The position numbers were made by a program, and so were the translations under genes. Under the pieces are notes generated by a model, which worked only from the letters and a program-made list of their open reading frames with translations, did not search any database and was not told the DNA's origin. A stretch of 6,735 nt of DNA from Hyphomicrobiales bacterium (GTDB lineage: Bacteria > Pseudomonadota > Alphaproteobacteria > Rhizobiales > Aestuariivirgaceae), in contig JALVRJ010000061.1 of assembly GCA_027031305.1 (NCBI GenBank), positions 1-6,735 on the forward strand, given 5' to 3'. Shown here one piece after another: positions 1 through 5,801 of this stretch (the first letter of the stretch is position 1; every line of letters begins with the position of its first letter).

Positions 1-966
1 ATATTCCAGCAGCCGCGCCTCGTGCGCGGCGATGCGCTCGCGGCCCACCCGCTCCATGAACTTCAGGGCCTCGCCCAAACCGATGGCCTGCACGATGGGC
101 GGCGTGCCGGCCTCGAAGCGGTGCGGCGGCTCGGCATAGTCGATCTTCTCCGTGGTCACCTCGCCCACCATCTCGCCACCGCCGAGAAAGGGCGGCAGCT
201 TCTGAAGCCACTCGCGCTTGCCGTAGAGCACGCCGATGCCCGACGGCCCATAGGTCTTGTGCCCGGTGAAGACGTAGAAGTCCGCGTCCAGGTCGCGCAC
301 GTCCACGGGCATGTGCACCGCCGCCTGCGAGCCGTCCACCAGCACCGGCACGCCGTGCGCGTGCGCGATACGGATGATCTCCTTCACCGGCGGGATGGTA
401 CCCAGCGCGTTCGACATGTGGGTGACGGCGACGATTTTCGTGCGTGGCGTGAACAGCTTCTCGTATTCCTCGACGATGAGCTGACCGTCGTCGTCCACCG
501 GGATCCACTTCAGCACCGCTCCGGAGCGCTCGCGGTGGAAATGCCACGGCACGATGTTGGAATGATGCTCCAGCAGCGAGACGATGATCTCGTCGCCCTC
601 GCCGATGAAGGCCTGGCCGAAGCTGGAGGCCACCAGGTTGATGGCCTCCGTCGCATTGCGGGTGAAGACGATCTCGTCAGTGCTTTCGGCATTCAGAAAC
701 GCGCGCACGGTTTCTCGCGCGGCCTCGAAGCGCTCGGTAGCCAAATTGGAGAGATAATGCAGGCCGCGGTGGACGTTGGCGTATTCCTCCGCGTAGGCGC
801 GGGAGACGGCCTCGATGACGCAACGCGGCTTCTGGGCCGAGGCGCCATTGTCCAGATACACCAGCGGCTTGCCGTGCACCGTGCGCGACAGGATGGGAAA
901 CTCGGCGCGGATGGCGTCCACGTCATAGTCCAGCACCGCCTGTTCTCTGGTCACTTGTCCGGTCAT
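1..966 (-). CDS. sufS: SufS cysteine desulfurase, 3'-truncated by window edge
   Basis: Class V PLP-dependent cysteine desulfurase that converts L-cysteine to L-alanine and holds the sulfur as a persulfide for the SufBCD scaffold; cytosolic. The frame is open from 966 to the window edge: 322 residues against about 410 in the family. Visible landmarks are the PLP-stacking His134 in LLEHHSN, the PLP-binding stretch VDGSQAAVH (Asp211, Gln214) and the Schiff-base Lys237 in FTGHKTYGP. These sit at a constant offset of 11 from E. coli SufS His123 and Lys226. The catalytic cysteine lies beyond the window, so it cannot be checked. The start is uncertain: ATG at 966 gives MTGQVTREQAVLDYDVDAIR, but in-frame ATGs at 993 and 1002 are possible and none has a strong Shine-Dalgarno sequence. 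It is the last visible gene of the suf operon, 177 bp after sufD. The family call is secure; the exact start is not. Confidence 0.95.
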   Translation of the reverse strand, partial: MTGQVTREQAVLDYDVDAIRAEFPILSRTVHGKPLVYLDNGASAQKPRCVIEAVSRAYAEEYANVHRGLHYLSNLATERFEAARETVRAFLNAESTDEIVFTRNATEAINLVASSFGQAFIGEGDEIIVSLLEHHSNIVPWHFHRERSGAVLKWIPVDDDGQLIVEEYEKLFTPRTKIVAVTHMSNALGTIPPVKEIIRIAHAHGVPVLVDGSQAAVHMPVDVRDLDADFYVFTGHKTYGPSGIGVLYGKREWLQKLPPFLGGGEMVGEVTTEKIDYAEPPHRFEAGTPPIVQAIGLGEALKFMERVGRERIAAHEARLLEY

Positions 967-1052
967 GTCAAAATCAGCGTTTATGTTCGTCATCGTGGCC
1001 ATCACATTCTGCTGGCCCTGCTTCACCCGTTATCCCGGCCTTTTTGTTCACT

Positions 1053-1135
1053 CGTCATCCTGGCGAAAGCCAGGATCTTCGTCCCGCAAACCCATGTGCC
1101 TGCTGCACGAGATTCCGGCTTTCGCCGGAATGACG
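1053..1135. repeat. REPIN-like inverted repeat element, copy 1 (sufD/sufS junction)
   Basis: An 83-bp element built from two short hairpins in inverted orientation. The left hairpin is ATCCTGGCGAAAGCCAGGAT (1057-1076) and the right is ATTCCGGCTTTCGCCGGAAT (1112-1131). The outer ends CGTCAT and ATGACG are complementary, so the whole element can also fold as one long hairpin. It begins 8 bp after the sufD stop codon. It is homologous to the elements at 2474-2555 and 3370-3450, including part of the spacer. The hairpins resemble the widespread GTCATTCC...GGAATC repeats of proteobacterial intergenic regions and Neisseria dRS3. No transposase or target duplication is visible. Confidence 0.9.
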
Positions 1136-1143
1136 AGGGAATC

Positions 1144-2445
1144 TCATGCCGCGCCCTCCCCGGCCAGCCAGCGCTCGGCGTAATCGGTCAGCGCCTGCCG
1201 CACGCGTTCATCCGCGATGTCGTCGAATACCTCGCCCACATAGGCGGCCACCAGCATGGCCCGCGCCCGCCGCGCCGTGACGCCGCGCGCCCGCAGGTAG
1301 AACAGCTGCTCCTCGTCCAGCGCACCGACGGTGGAGCCGTGCGCACAGGCCACGTCGTCATGAAAGATTTCCAGCTCCGGCTTGGAATCGAACTCCGCCG
1401 CCTCGCCCAGCAGCAGGCCATGCGCACCCATCCGCCCATCGGTGCCAGACGCGCCGGGGGCGACGTGAATCAGCCCCTGGAAGGCGCCGCGCGCATGATC
1501 GTCCATCACGCACTTGAAGATCTCGCGCGAGGTGCAATGGGCCTTCGCGTGGTTCACGCGCAGCCGCGTGTCCGCGTGCTGGCGGCTGCGCAGCAGGTAG
1601 GCGGAATTGGTCACGATCTCCGCATGTTCGCCGGCGAAATCCACATACGTGTTCTGGCGATGATAACGCCCCCCGGTGAGCAACGCCGTATCGTGCAGCC
1701 GCGAATGCGCGTGCACCTCCGCACCGAGACGCCCGAAATGGATGGTGCCTTCATCCTTCTTCTGGTTCACCTGCACGCGCGTGAGCGCCGCATTCTCGTG
1801 TACGATGGCGCGGGTGGACACGTTGGCCACGTGGTCACCGCCGCCCAGCTGCGCCTCGTAGAACGTGAACGAGGCACCCTCCTCCACCCGCACGAAATGC
1901 CGCAGCGCCACCGAATGACCGTCGCCGGTGGAGATGTTCAGCACCAGCAGCGGAATGGAGGCCTCCACCCCGGCACGTACGCGAACGAGCGCGCCATCGG
2001 TGGCATAGGCCAGGTTCAACAGATCGATCGCATCATTGGCTGGCGACAGGTCGGCCCATTCCGGCGGCAGCGGCACGTCCGCCAGCGGCACGATCTCCAC
2101 GCCATCCTCCTCCATCAGCCGCGAATGTTCCAGCGACACCCGGCCATTGACGAACACCAGCACCGAGGCATCCGCCGCCGTGAGCAGATGCCCCTCCATG
2201 AGCTGTTTCAGCACCGCCTCGTCCACCGTTTCCGGCTGCGCGAGCGGGGGATAGGGCGCGTTCAGATGACGATGGATCTCGCTCCAGCGCCAGTTCTCCG
2301 TGCGCGGCGTCGGCAGGCCCGTCTTCTCGAAGCGGGCGAACGCTTCCTCACGCGCCGCGCGCAACCATTCCGGCGCGGCGTGAAACGCGGCAAACGCCTC
2401 GCGCCAAGCCTCTTCCGCCGGCAGTTTCCTGATCGGTCTGGTCAT
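1144..2445 (-). CDS. sufD: SufD, FeS cluster assembly scaffold subunit
   Basis: Subunit of the SufBC2D scaffold, which assembles iron-sulfur clusters in the cytosol; SufD pairs with SufB through their beta-helical cores and each binds one SufC. The 433-residue length is normal for the family. The N-terminus has the usual helical region with TPRTENWRWSEI (residues about 46-57). The middle is the beta-helix domain. The C-terminus carries [27 protein letters not shown], with Cys367 and His369; this His corresponds to the E. coli SufD histidine (His360) implicated in cluster formation at the SufB-SufD interface. The [11 protein letters not shown] stretch is shared with SufB, reflecting common ancestry. 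The ATG at 2445 follows an AAAGGA about 11 nt upstream. The gene lies 121 bp after sufC and 177 bp before sufS, with a repeat element in each gap. It is expected to be co-transcribed with the rest of the operon. Confidence 0.97.
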   Translation of the reverse strand: MTRPIRKLPAEEAWREAFAAFHAAPEWLRAAREEAFARFEKTGLPTPRTENWRWSEIHRHLNAPYPPLAQPETVDEAVLKQLMEGHLLTAADASVLVFVNGRVSLEHSRLMEEDGVEIVPLADVPLPPEWADLSPANDAIDLLNLAYATDGALVRVRAGVEASIPLLVLNISTGDGHSVALRHFVRVEEGASFTFYEAQLGGGDHVANVSTRAIVHENAALTRVQVNQKKDEGTIHFGRLGAEVHAHSRLHDTALLTGGRYHRQNTYVDFAGEHAEIVTNSAYLLRSRQHADTRLRVNHAKAHCTSREIFKCVMDDHARGAFQGLIHVAPGASGTDGRMGAHGLLLGEAAEFDSKPELEIFHDDVACAHGSTVGALDEEQLFYLRARGVTARRARAMLVAAYVGEVFDDIADERVRQALTDYAERWLAGEGAA

Positions 2446-2473
2446 GACCCCGTTTGTCCTTTCGTTTTTCCTC

Positions 2474-2555
2474 CGTCATTCCGGCGAAAGCCGGAATCTC
2501 GTGCCTCAACCTCCTCGCCCTGCGGCACGAGACCCCGGCTTGCGCCGGGGTGACG
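2474..2555. repeat. REPIN-like inverted repeat element, copy 2 (sufC/sufD junction)
   Basis: An 82-bp element with left hairpin ATTCCGGCGAAAGCCGGAAT (2478-2497) and right hairpin ACCCCGGCTTGCGCCGGGGT (2532-2551). The inner flanks CTCGTGCC (2498-2505) and GGCACGAG (2524-2531) are also complementary, giving a second level of pairing. It begins 11 bp after the sufC stop codon and ends 28 bp before the sufD start. It fills most of the junction and is homologous to copies 1 and 3. Confidence 0.9.
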
Positions 2556-2566
2556 AAGAGGGAAAA

Positions 2567-3340
2567 TTACGCCGCATCCTCCACGAAGGCCGCGTAGCCC
2601 TCGCGCTCCAGCTCGTGCGCCAGCTCCGGCCCGCCGGAGCGGATGATGCGGCCATTGGCCATGATATGCACGTGATCCGGCTCGATGTAGTCGAGCAGCC
2701 GCTGATAGTGGGTGATGACGAGAAAGCCGCGCCGAGGCCCGCGCAGCGCGTTCACGCCCTCGGCCACCACCTTCAGCGCGTCGATGTCCAACCCCGAATC
2801 GATCTCGTCCAGCACGCACAGCTTCGGCTCCAGCACGGCCATTTGCAGCACTTCCATGCGCTTCTTCTCGCCGCCGGAGAAGCCCACGTTCACCGGCCTT
2901 TTCAGCATGTCCATGGAAATGCCAAGCGCCTGCGCCTTCTCGCGCACCAGCCGCATGAAATCCGGCGTGGAAAGCTCGTCCTCGCCGCGCAGCTTGCGCT
3001 GGGAATTCAGCGCCACCTTCAGGAACTGCATGTAGGGCACGCCGGGGATTTCCACCGGATATTGCATGGCCAGGAAAAGGCCCTTCGCGGCGCGCTCTTC
3101 CGGCTCCAGCTCAAGGAGGTTCTCGCCGTCGAACAGTACCTCGCCGTCCGTCACCTCATAGCCCGGCTTGCCCGCCAGCACGTGCGAAAGCGTGCTCTTG
3201 CCCGACCCGTTCGGCCCCATGATGGCGTGCACCTCGCCACGGTCGAGCGACAGCGACAGGCCCTTGATGATTTCCTTGGCCTCGCCCTCGTCCTCCTCCG
3301 GTCGCACCACGGCGCGCAGGTCTTTCACTTCCAGCAGCAT
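2567..3340 (-). CDS. sufC: SufC, FeS assembly ABC-type ATPase
   Basis: Soluble ABC-type ATPase that binds SufB and SufD and drives conformational change of the SufBC2D complex during cluster assembly; it is not a transporter. All ATPase motifs are present in 257 residues, a normal length: Walker A GPNGSGKST (42-50, Lys48), Q-loop Gln93, signature FSGGEKKR (154-161), Walker B LCVLDE (174-179, Glu179), D-loop SGLD (182-185) and H-loop His211 in ITHYQRL. The variant signature FSGGEKKR, followed by MEVLQMA, is typical of SufC. The start at 3340 is preferred over an in-frame TTG at 3355 because a strong Shine-Dalgarno sequence (3346-3352) lies between them, 5 nt before the ATG. It lies 118 bp after sufB and 121 bp before sufD, in the same direction. 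Confidence 0.98.
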   Translation of the reverse strand: MLLEVKDLRAVVRPEEDEGEAKEIIKGLSLSLDRGEVHAIMGPNGSGKSTLSHVLAGKPGYEVTDGEVLFDGENLLELEPEERAAKGLFLAMQYPVEIPGVPYMQFLKVALNSQRKLRGEDELSTPDFMRLVREKAQALGISMDMLKRPVNVGFSGGEKKRMEVLQMAVLEPKLCVLDEIDSGLDIDALKVVAEGVNALRGPRRGFLVITHYQRLLDYIEPDHVHIMANGRIIRSGGPELAHELEREGYAAFVEDAA

Positions 3341-3345
3341 GTTCA

Positions 3346-3352
3346 CTCCTTT
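3346..3352 (-). promoter_or_regulatory. Shine-Dalgarno site of sufC
   Basis: The minus strand reads AAAGGAG with 5 nt to the ATG at 3340. It is the strongest ribosome-binding site visible in the suf genes. It decides the start, because it would be inside the coding region if translation began at the in-frame TTG at 3355. Confidence 0.85.
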
Positions 3353-3369
3353 CAACCCCGTTCCGCTTT

Positions 3370-3450
3370 CGTCATTCCGGCGCCAGCCGGAATCTCATGC
3401 GGCAAACTCCAAGCCTGTTGCCTGAGACCCCGGCTTTCGCCGGGGTGACG
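3370..3450. repeat. REPIN-like inverted repeat element, copy 3 (sufB/sufC junction)
   Basis: An 81-bp element with left hairpin ATTCCGGCGCCAGCCGGAAT (3374-3393) and right hairpin ACCCCGGCTTTCGCCGGGGT (3427-3446). It begins 8 bp after the sufB stop codon and ends 29 bp before the sufC start. The spacer (GCGGCAAACTCCAAGCCTGTTGC) is recognisably related to the spacers of the other copies, so the whole element, not only its arms, has been duplicated. Confidence 0.9.
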
Positions 3451-3458
3451 AGAAAAAT

Positions 3459-4922
3459 TCACCCCACGCTACCCTCCAGCGAGATGCCGATGAGGCGCTG
3501 AGTTTCCGCCATGAACTCCATGGGCAGCTTCTGGATCACCTCGCGCACGAAGCCATTGACGATCAGCGCCACCGCCTCCTCCTCCGGGATGCCCCGGGCG
3601 CGGAGATAGAACAGCTGGTCTTCGGCGATCTTCGACGTGGTGGCCTCGTGTTCCACCTTCGCATGTGGCGTCTTCGCCTGGATGTAGGGCACCGTGTGCG
3701 CGCCGCACTCGCCGCCAATCAGCAGGCTGTCGCACTGGGTGAAGTTGCGCGCGCCGTGCGCCTTGCGGTGGATGGAAACCAGCCCGCGGTAGGTGTTCTG
3801 CGACTTGCCGGCGGAAATGCCCTTGGAGATGATGCGGCTCTTCGTGTTTTTCCCGAGGTGCACCATCTTGGTGCCACTGTCCACCTGCTGCGCATTGTTC
3901 GAGATGGCGATGGAATAGAACTCGCCCACGGAATTGTCGCCGCGCAGCAGACACGACGGATACTTCCAGGTGATTGCCGAACCCGTCTCCACCTGCGTCC
4001 AGCTCACCTTCGAGTTGTCGCCGCGGCAGTCAGCGCGCTTGGTCACGAAGTTATACACGCCGCCCCGGCCTTCCTCGTCGCCGGGATACCAGTTCTGCAC
4101 CGTCGAATACTTGATCTCCGCGTCCTTCTCCGCGATCAGCTCCACCACCGCCGCGTGCAGCTGATGCTCGGAGCGTGCCGGCGCCGTGCAGCCCTCCAGA
4201 TAGCTCACGTAGCCGCCCTCGTCGACGATGATGAGCGTGCGCTCGAACTGCCCGGTCTTCTTCTCGTTGATGCGGAAATAGGTGGACAGCTCCATGGGAC
4301 AGCGCACGCCCTTCGGCACGTAGACGAAGCTGCCGTCGGTGAACACCGCGGAGTTGAGCGCGGCAAAGAAATTGTCGCCCGGCGGTACCACGGAGCCGAG
4401 ATACTTTCGCACCAGATCGGGATATTTCTGTATCGCCTCGGAGATGGGGCAGAAGATGACGCCCGCCTTCTCCAGCTCCTCGCGGAAGGTGGTGGCCACC
4501 GACACGCTGTCGAACACCGCGTCCACCGCCACCTTCGGCGCGCCCTCCACACCCGCCAGCACCATCTGCTCCTTCAGCGGAATACCCAATTTCTCGTAGG
4601 TCTCCAGCAGGCGCGGATCGACCTCGTCCAGGCTCTTCGGCTTCTTCTGCTGCTTCGGGGCCGCGTAGTAATACAGATCCTGATAGTCGATCGGCTCGTA
4701 TCGCACCTTCGCCCAGCGCGGCTCCTCCATTTTCAGCCACTGGCGATAGGCTTCCAGCCGCCACTCGAGCATCCACTCCGGCTCGCCCTTCTTCGCCGAG
4801 ATGAAGCGGATGATGTCCTCGTTCAGCCCCTTGGGCGCCTTTTCCGTCTCGATCTCGGTCTCGAAGCCATACTTGTATTTCTTCAGCTCCTCGACCTGCC
4901 GGATGGTATCCTGGTCTGCCAT
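3459..4922 (-). CDS. sufB: SufB, FeS cluster assembly scaffold subunit
   Basis: Core scaffold of the SUF machinery; it accepts persulfide sulfur and, with SufD, holds the nascent cluster. The 487 residues compare with 495 in E. coli. The protein starts [20 protein letters not shown] and has the conserved FSPAK-type region as [17 protein letters not shown] (residues about 40-56). The SufB beta-helix core contains [19 protein letters not shown] with Cys245, matching the sulfur-accepting Cys254 of E. coli. The C-terminal [12 protein letters not shown] contains Cys406, matching the interface cysteine Cys405. [23 protein letters not shown] follows. It is the first structural gene of the operon, 27 bp after iscR. 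The Shine-Dalgarno sequence is modest (GGAG about 10 nt before the ATG), so translation may be coupled in part to iscR. Identification is secure. Confidence 0.98.
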   Translation of the reverse strand: MADQDTIRQVEELKKYKYGFETEIETEKAPKGLNEDIIRFISAKKGEPEWMLEWRLEAYRQWLKMEEPRWAKVRYEPIDYQDLYYYAAPKQQKKPKSLDEVDPRLLETYEKLGIPLKEQMVLAGVEGAPKVAVDAVFDSVSVATTFREELEKAGVIFCPISEAIQKYPDLVRKYLGSVVPPGDNFFAALNSAVFTDGSFVYVPKGVRCPMELSTYFRINEKKTGQFERTLIIVDEGGYVSYLEGCTAPARSEHQLHAAVVELIAEKDAEIKYSTVQNWYPGDEEGRGGVYNFVTKRADCRGDNSKVSWTQVETGSAITWKYPSCLLRGDNSVGEFYSIAISNNAQQVDSGTKMVHLGKNTKSRIISKGISAGKSQNTYRGLVSIHRKAHGARNFTQCDSLLIGGECGAHTVPYIQAKTPHAKVEHEATTSKIAEDQLFYLRARGIPEEEAVALIVNGFVREVIQKLPMEFMAETQRLIGISLEGSVG

Positions 4923-4949
4923 CGCTATTCGTCTCCGGTGTGAATTCCG

Positions 4950-5492
4950 TCATTCCGCAATGTCGCGCAGGGGCGTCGTATCATCCGCTGGCTTGTCCGC
5001 TGGCTTGTCCGCTGGCGTGGAGGCCGCGTCCGGGTGCGGGGCGATGGCGCTGGTCCGCCGCACCTCCGCCGCCAGCGCCAGGTTGCGCCGCTCGATGACG
5101 TCGCCCAGCGTGATATGCGACAGGAAACTGCATATCTGCCGGCTCAGCGCCGACCACAGCTCGTGCGTGACGCAAGCCTCGCCGTTCTGGCAACCCAACA
5201 CGCCGTCGCCGTCGGCGCAGCGGGTCACCTGCAGGGGCTCGTCGGCGGCGCGGATGATATCGATGATGAAAATGTCATCCGGCTCATGCGCCAGCCGATA
5301 GCCACCGCCCGGCCCGCGCACCGATTCCACCAGCCCCGCCCGGCGCAGACGCGCGAACAGCTGCTCCAGGTATTCCTGCGAAATGTTCTGGCTCCTGGCG
5401 ATGGCCGCCAGTGGCACAGGCTTGTCCGACCGGCGCCCGGCCAGGTCGGCCAGCGCCATGACGGCATACCGTCCCTTGGTGGAAAGCTTCAT
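4950..5492 (-). CDS. iscR: IscR-type Rrf2 family FeS-sensing regulator
   Basis: Rrf2-family winged-helix transcription factor that senses iron-sulfur cluster status and here probably controls its own operon. It has 180 residues starting MKLSTKGRYAVMALADLA, the standard family start; a longer in-frame reading from 5543 lacks support. The helix-turn-helix covers residues about 27-50 (LAAIARSQNISQEYLEQLFARLRR), with Glu43 at the position that tunes site specificity in E. coli IscR. The wing is VESVRGPGGGYRLA. The cluster ligands are Cys92, Cys101, Cys107 and His110 (CVTHELW), equivalent to E. coli Cys92, Cys98, Cys104 and His107. The first two cysteines are separated by eight residues here, not five. 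ITLGDVIE follows. The tail (about 141-180) is low-complexity and includes an ADKPADKPAD repeat. Three cysteines plus the histidine favour IscR over the cluster-lacking Rrf2 paralogs. Confidence 0.93.
   Translation of the reverse strand: MKLSTKGRYAVMALADLAGRRSDKPVPLAAIARSQNISQEYLEQLFARLRRAGLVESVRGPGGGYRLAHEPDDIFIIDIIRAADEPLQVTRCADGDGVLGCQNGEACVTHELWSALSRQICSFLSHITLGDVIERRNLALAAEVRRTSAIAPHPDAASTPADKPADKPADDTTPLRDIAE
4985..5016. repeat. 12-bp tandem repeat in the iscR tail
   Basis: The unit CCGCTGGCTTGT is present 2.7 times in tandem. It encodes the repeated tetrapeptide ADKP near residues 161-168 of IscR. Being a multiple of three, it can expand or shrink without changing frame. It sits in the non-conserved C-terminal tail, beyond the cluster-binding region. 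Confidence 0.85.
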
Positions 5493-5583
5493 CCTGATCC
5501 GCCCTGGCTGAAAGCCGCGCGAACGGCCCTTGCGCACGACCACCCGTCATGCCCCTTGCAAGACGCGCGGCCACGATGATATT

Positions 5584-5622
5584 CAGGGCCAACGCCGTTC
5601 TCGCGGAGCGGCAACGGCCCTG
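5584..5622 (-). promoter_or_regulatory. Hairpin at the 5' end of the suf leader RNA
   Basis: On the minus strand, CAGGGCC (5622-5616) pairs with GGCCCTG (5590-5584), and an inner GCCG pairs with CGGC across an imperfect step, leaving an 11-nt loop. It would begin about 5 nt after the inferred transcription start near 5627. The untranslated leader before iscR would be about 135 nt. There is no U-run after it, so it is not a terminator; a 5' mRNA-stabilising or structural role is possible. Confidence 0.5.
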
Positions 5623-5633
5623 GTTTCATGGCT

Positions 5634-5662
5634 CATATAGAATACCCGACTAAAGCAATCAA
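5634..5662 (-). promoter_or_regulatory. Promoter of the iscR-suf operon
   Basis: On the minus strand, a -35 element TTGATT (5662-5657) and a -10 element TATATG (5639-5634) are separated by exactly 17 bp. The predicted start is near 5627. This is the best sigma70-like promoter in the divergent region, and the IscR operator overlaps it from -35 through most of the spacer. Confidence 0.75.
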
Positions 5663-5666
5663 CTTT
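5642..5666. promoter_or_regulatory. Type 1 IscR operator
   Basis: A 25-bp site agrees with the E. coli type 1 IscR consensus (ATASYYGACT, a four-base AT-rich centre, then the complementary half) at 22 of 25 positions by hand alignment. The left half is ATACCCGACT and the right half ends ATCAACTTT. It overlaps the -35 box and spacer of the iscR promoter, the arrangement expected for repression by [2Fe-2S] IscR. The site lies beside the gene of its presumed regulator, which retains the cluster ligands. Confidence 0.75.
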
Positions 5667-5722
5667 TTTGCGCCTCCTCGTTTCCACCATTCCACCTGTT
5701 GGCAGAAAAGACACCCTCGCCC

Positions 5723-5736
5723 TTGATGGAGGTCAA
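5723..5736. promoter_or_regulatory. FNR/DNR-type binding site
   Basis: TTGATGGAGGTCAA fits the FNR/CRP-superfamily pattern TTGAT-N4-(A/G)TCAA, which is recognised by FNR, Anr, FnrL and the NO-responsive DNR/NnrR regulators. It ends 65 bp before the start codon of the NorF/COX4-like gene. If centred at -41.5, transcription would start near 5771 and leave a leader of about 30 nt. I see no good -10 box, which is common at activator-dependent promoters. Confidence 0.6.
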
Positions 5737-5787
5737 TGCGCCCACCTGGCCTGCGGGGCGTCCTTGGTGGGAAAATGGTTGGCTCGG

Positions 5788-5794
5788 AAAGGAA
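5788..5794 (+). promoter_or_regulatory. Shine-Dalgarno site of the COX4/NorF-like gene
   Basis: AAAGGAA lies 7 nt before the ATG at 5802. This supports 5802 as the start over an in-frame ATG at 5736, which overlaps the FNR-type box and has no comparable site. Confidence 0.75.
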
Positions 5795-5801
5795 TTTTGG
5801 A

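Noticed and set aside
22..2553. An 843-codon open frame on the plus strand opposite sufS and sufD
   Set aside because: It is antisense to two well-conserved genes. Its composition (rich in His, Arg and Leu) is what GC-rich coding DNA gives when read backwards, and it runs through a repeat element. No family features are visible.
1053..3450. The repeats as a CRISPR array
   Set aside because: The three units are 1.3 and 0.8 kb apart with whole genes between them, and each is internally inverted. They do not form a spaced direct-repeat array.
3370..3450. The repeat elements as intrinsic terminators within the operon
   Set aside because: On the minus strand the hairpins are not followed by a T-run of useful length, and the downstream genes are essential partners in the same complex.
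3648..4943. A 431-codon open frame on the plus strand opposite sufB
   Set aside because: It is the reverse shadow of sufB, with the same backward-read composition and no motif or ribosome-binding site.
5493..5543. A 17-residue N-terminal extension of IscR
   Set aside because: The family starts at MKLSTKGRYAVMALADLA, and the ATG at 5492 has a purine-rich upstream stretch (AGGGCGGA). The extension (MVVRKGRSRGFQPGRIR) looks like translated leader.
5736..5801. A 22-residue N-terminal extension of the COX4/NorF-like protein
   Set aside because: Its ATG overlaps the FNR-type box and lacks a ribosome-binding site, whereas AAAGGAA precedes the ATG at 5802 at a normal distance.
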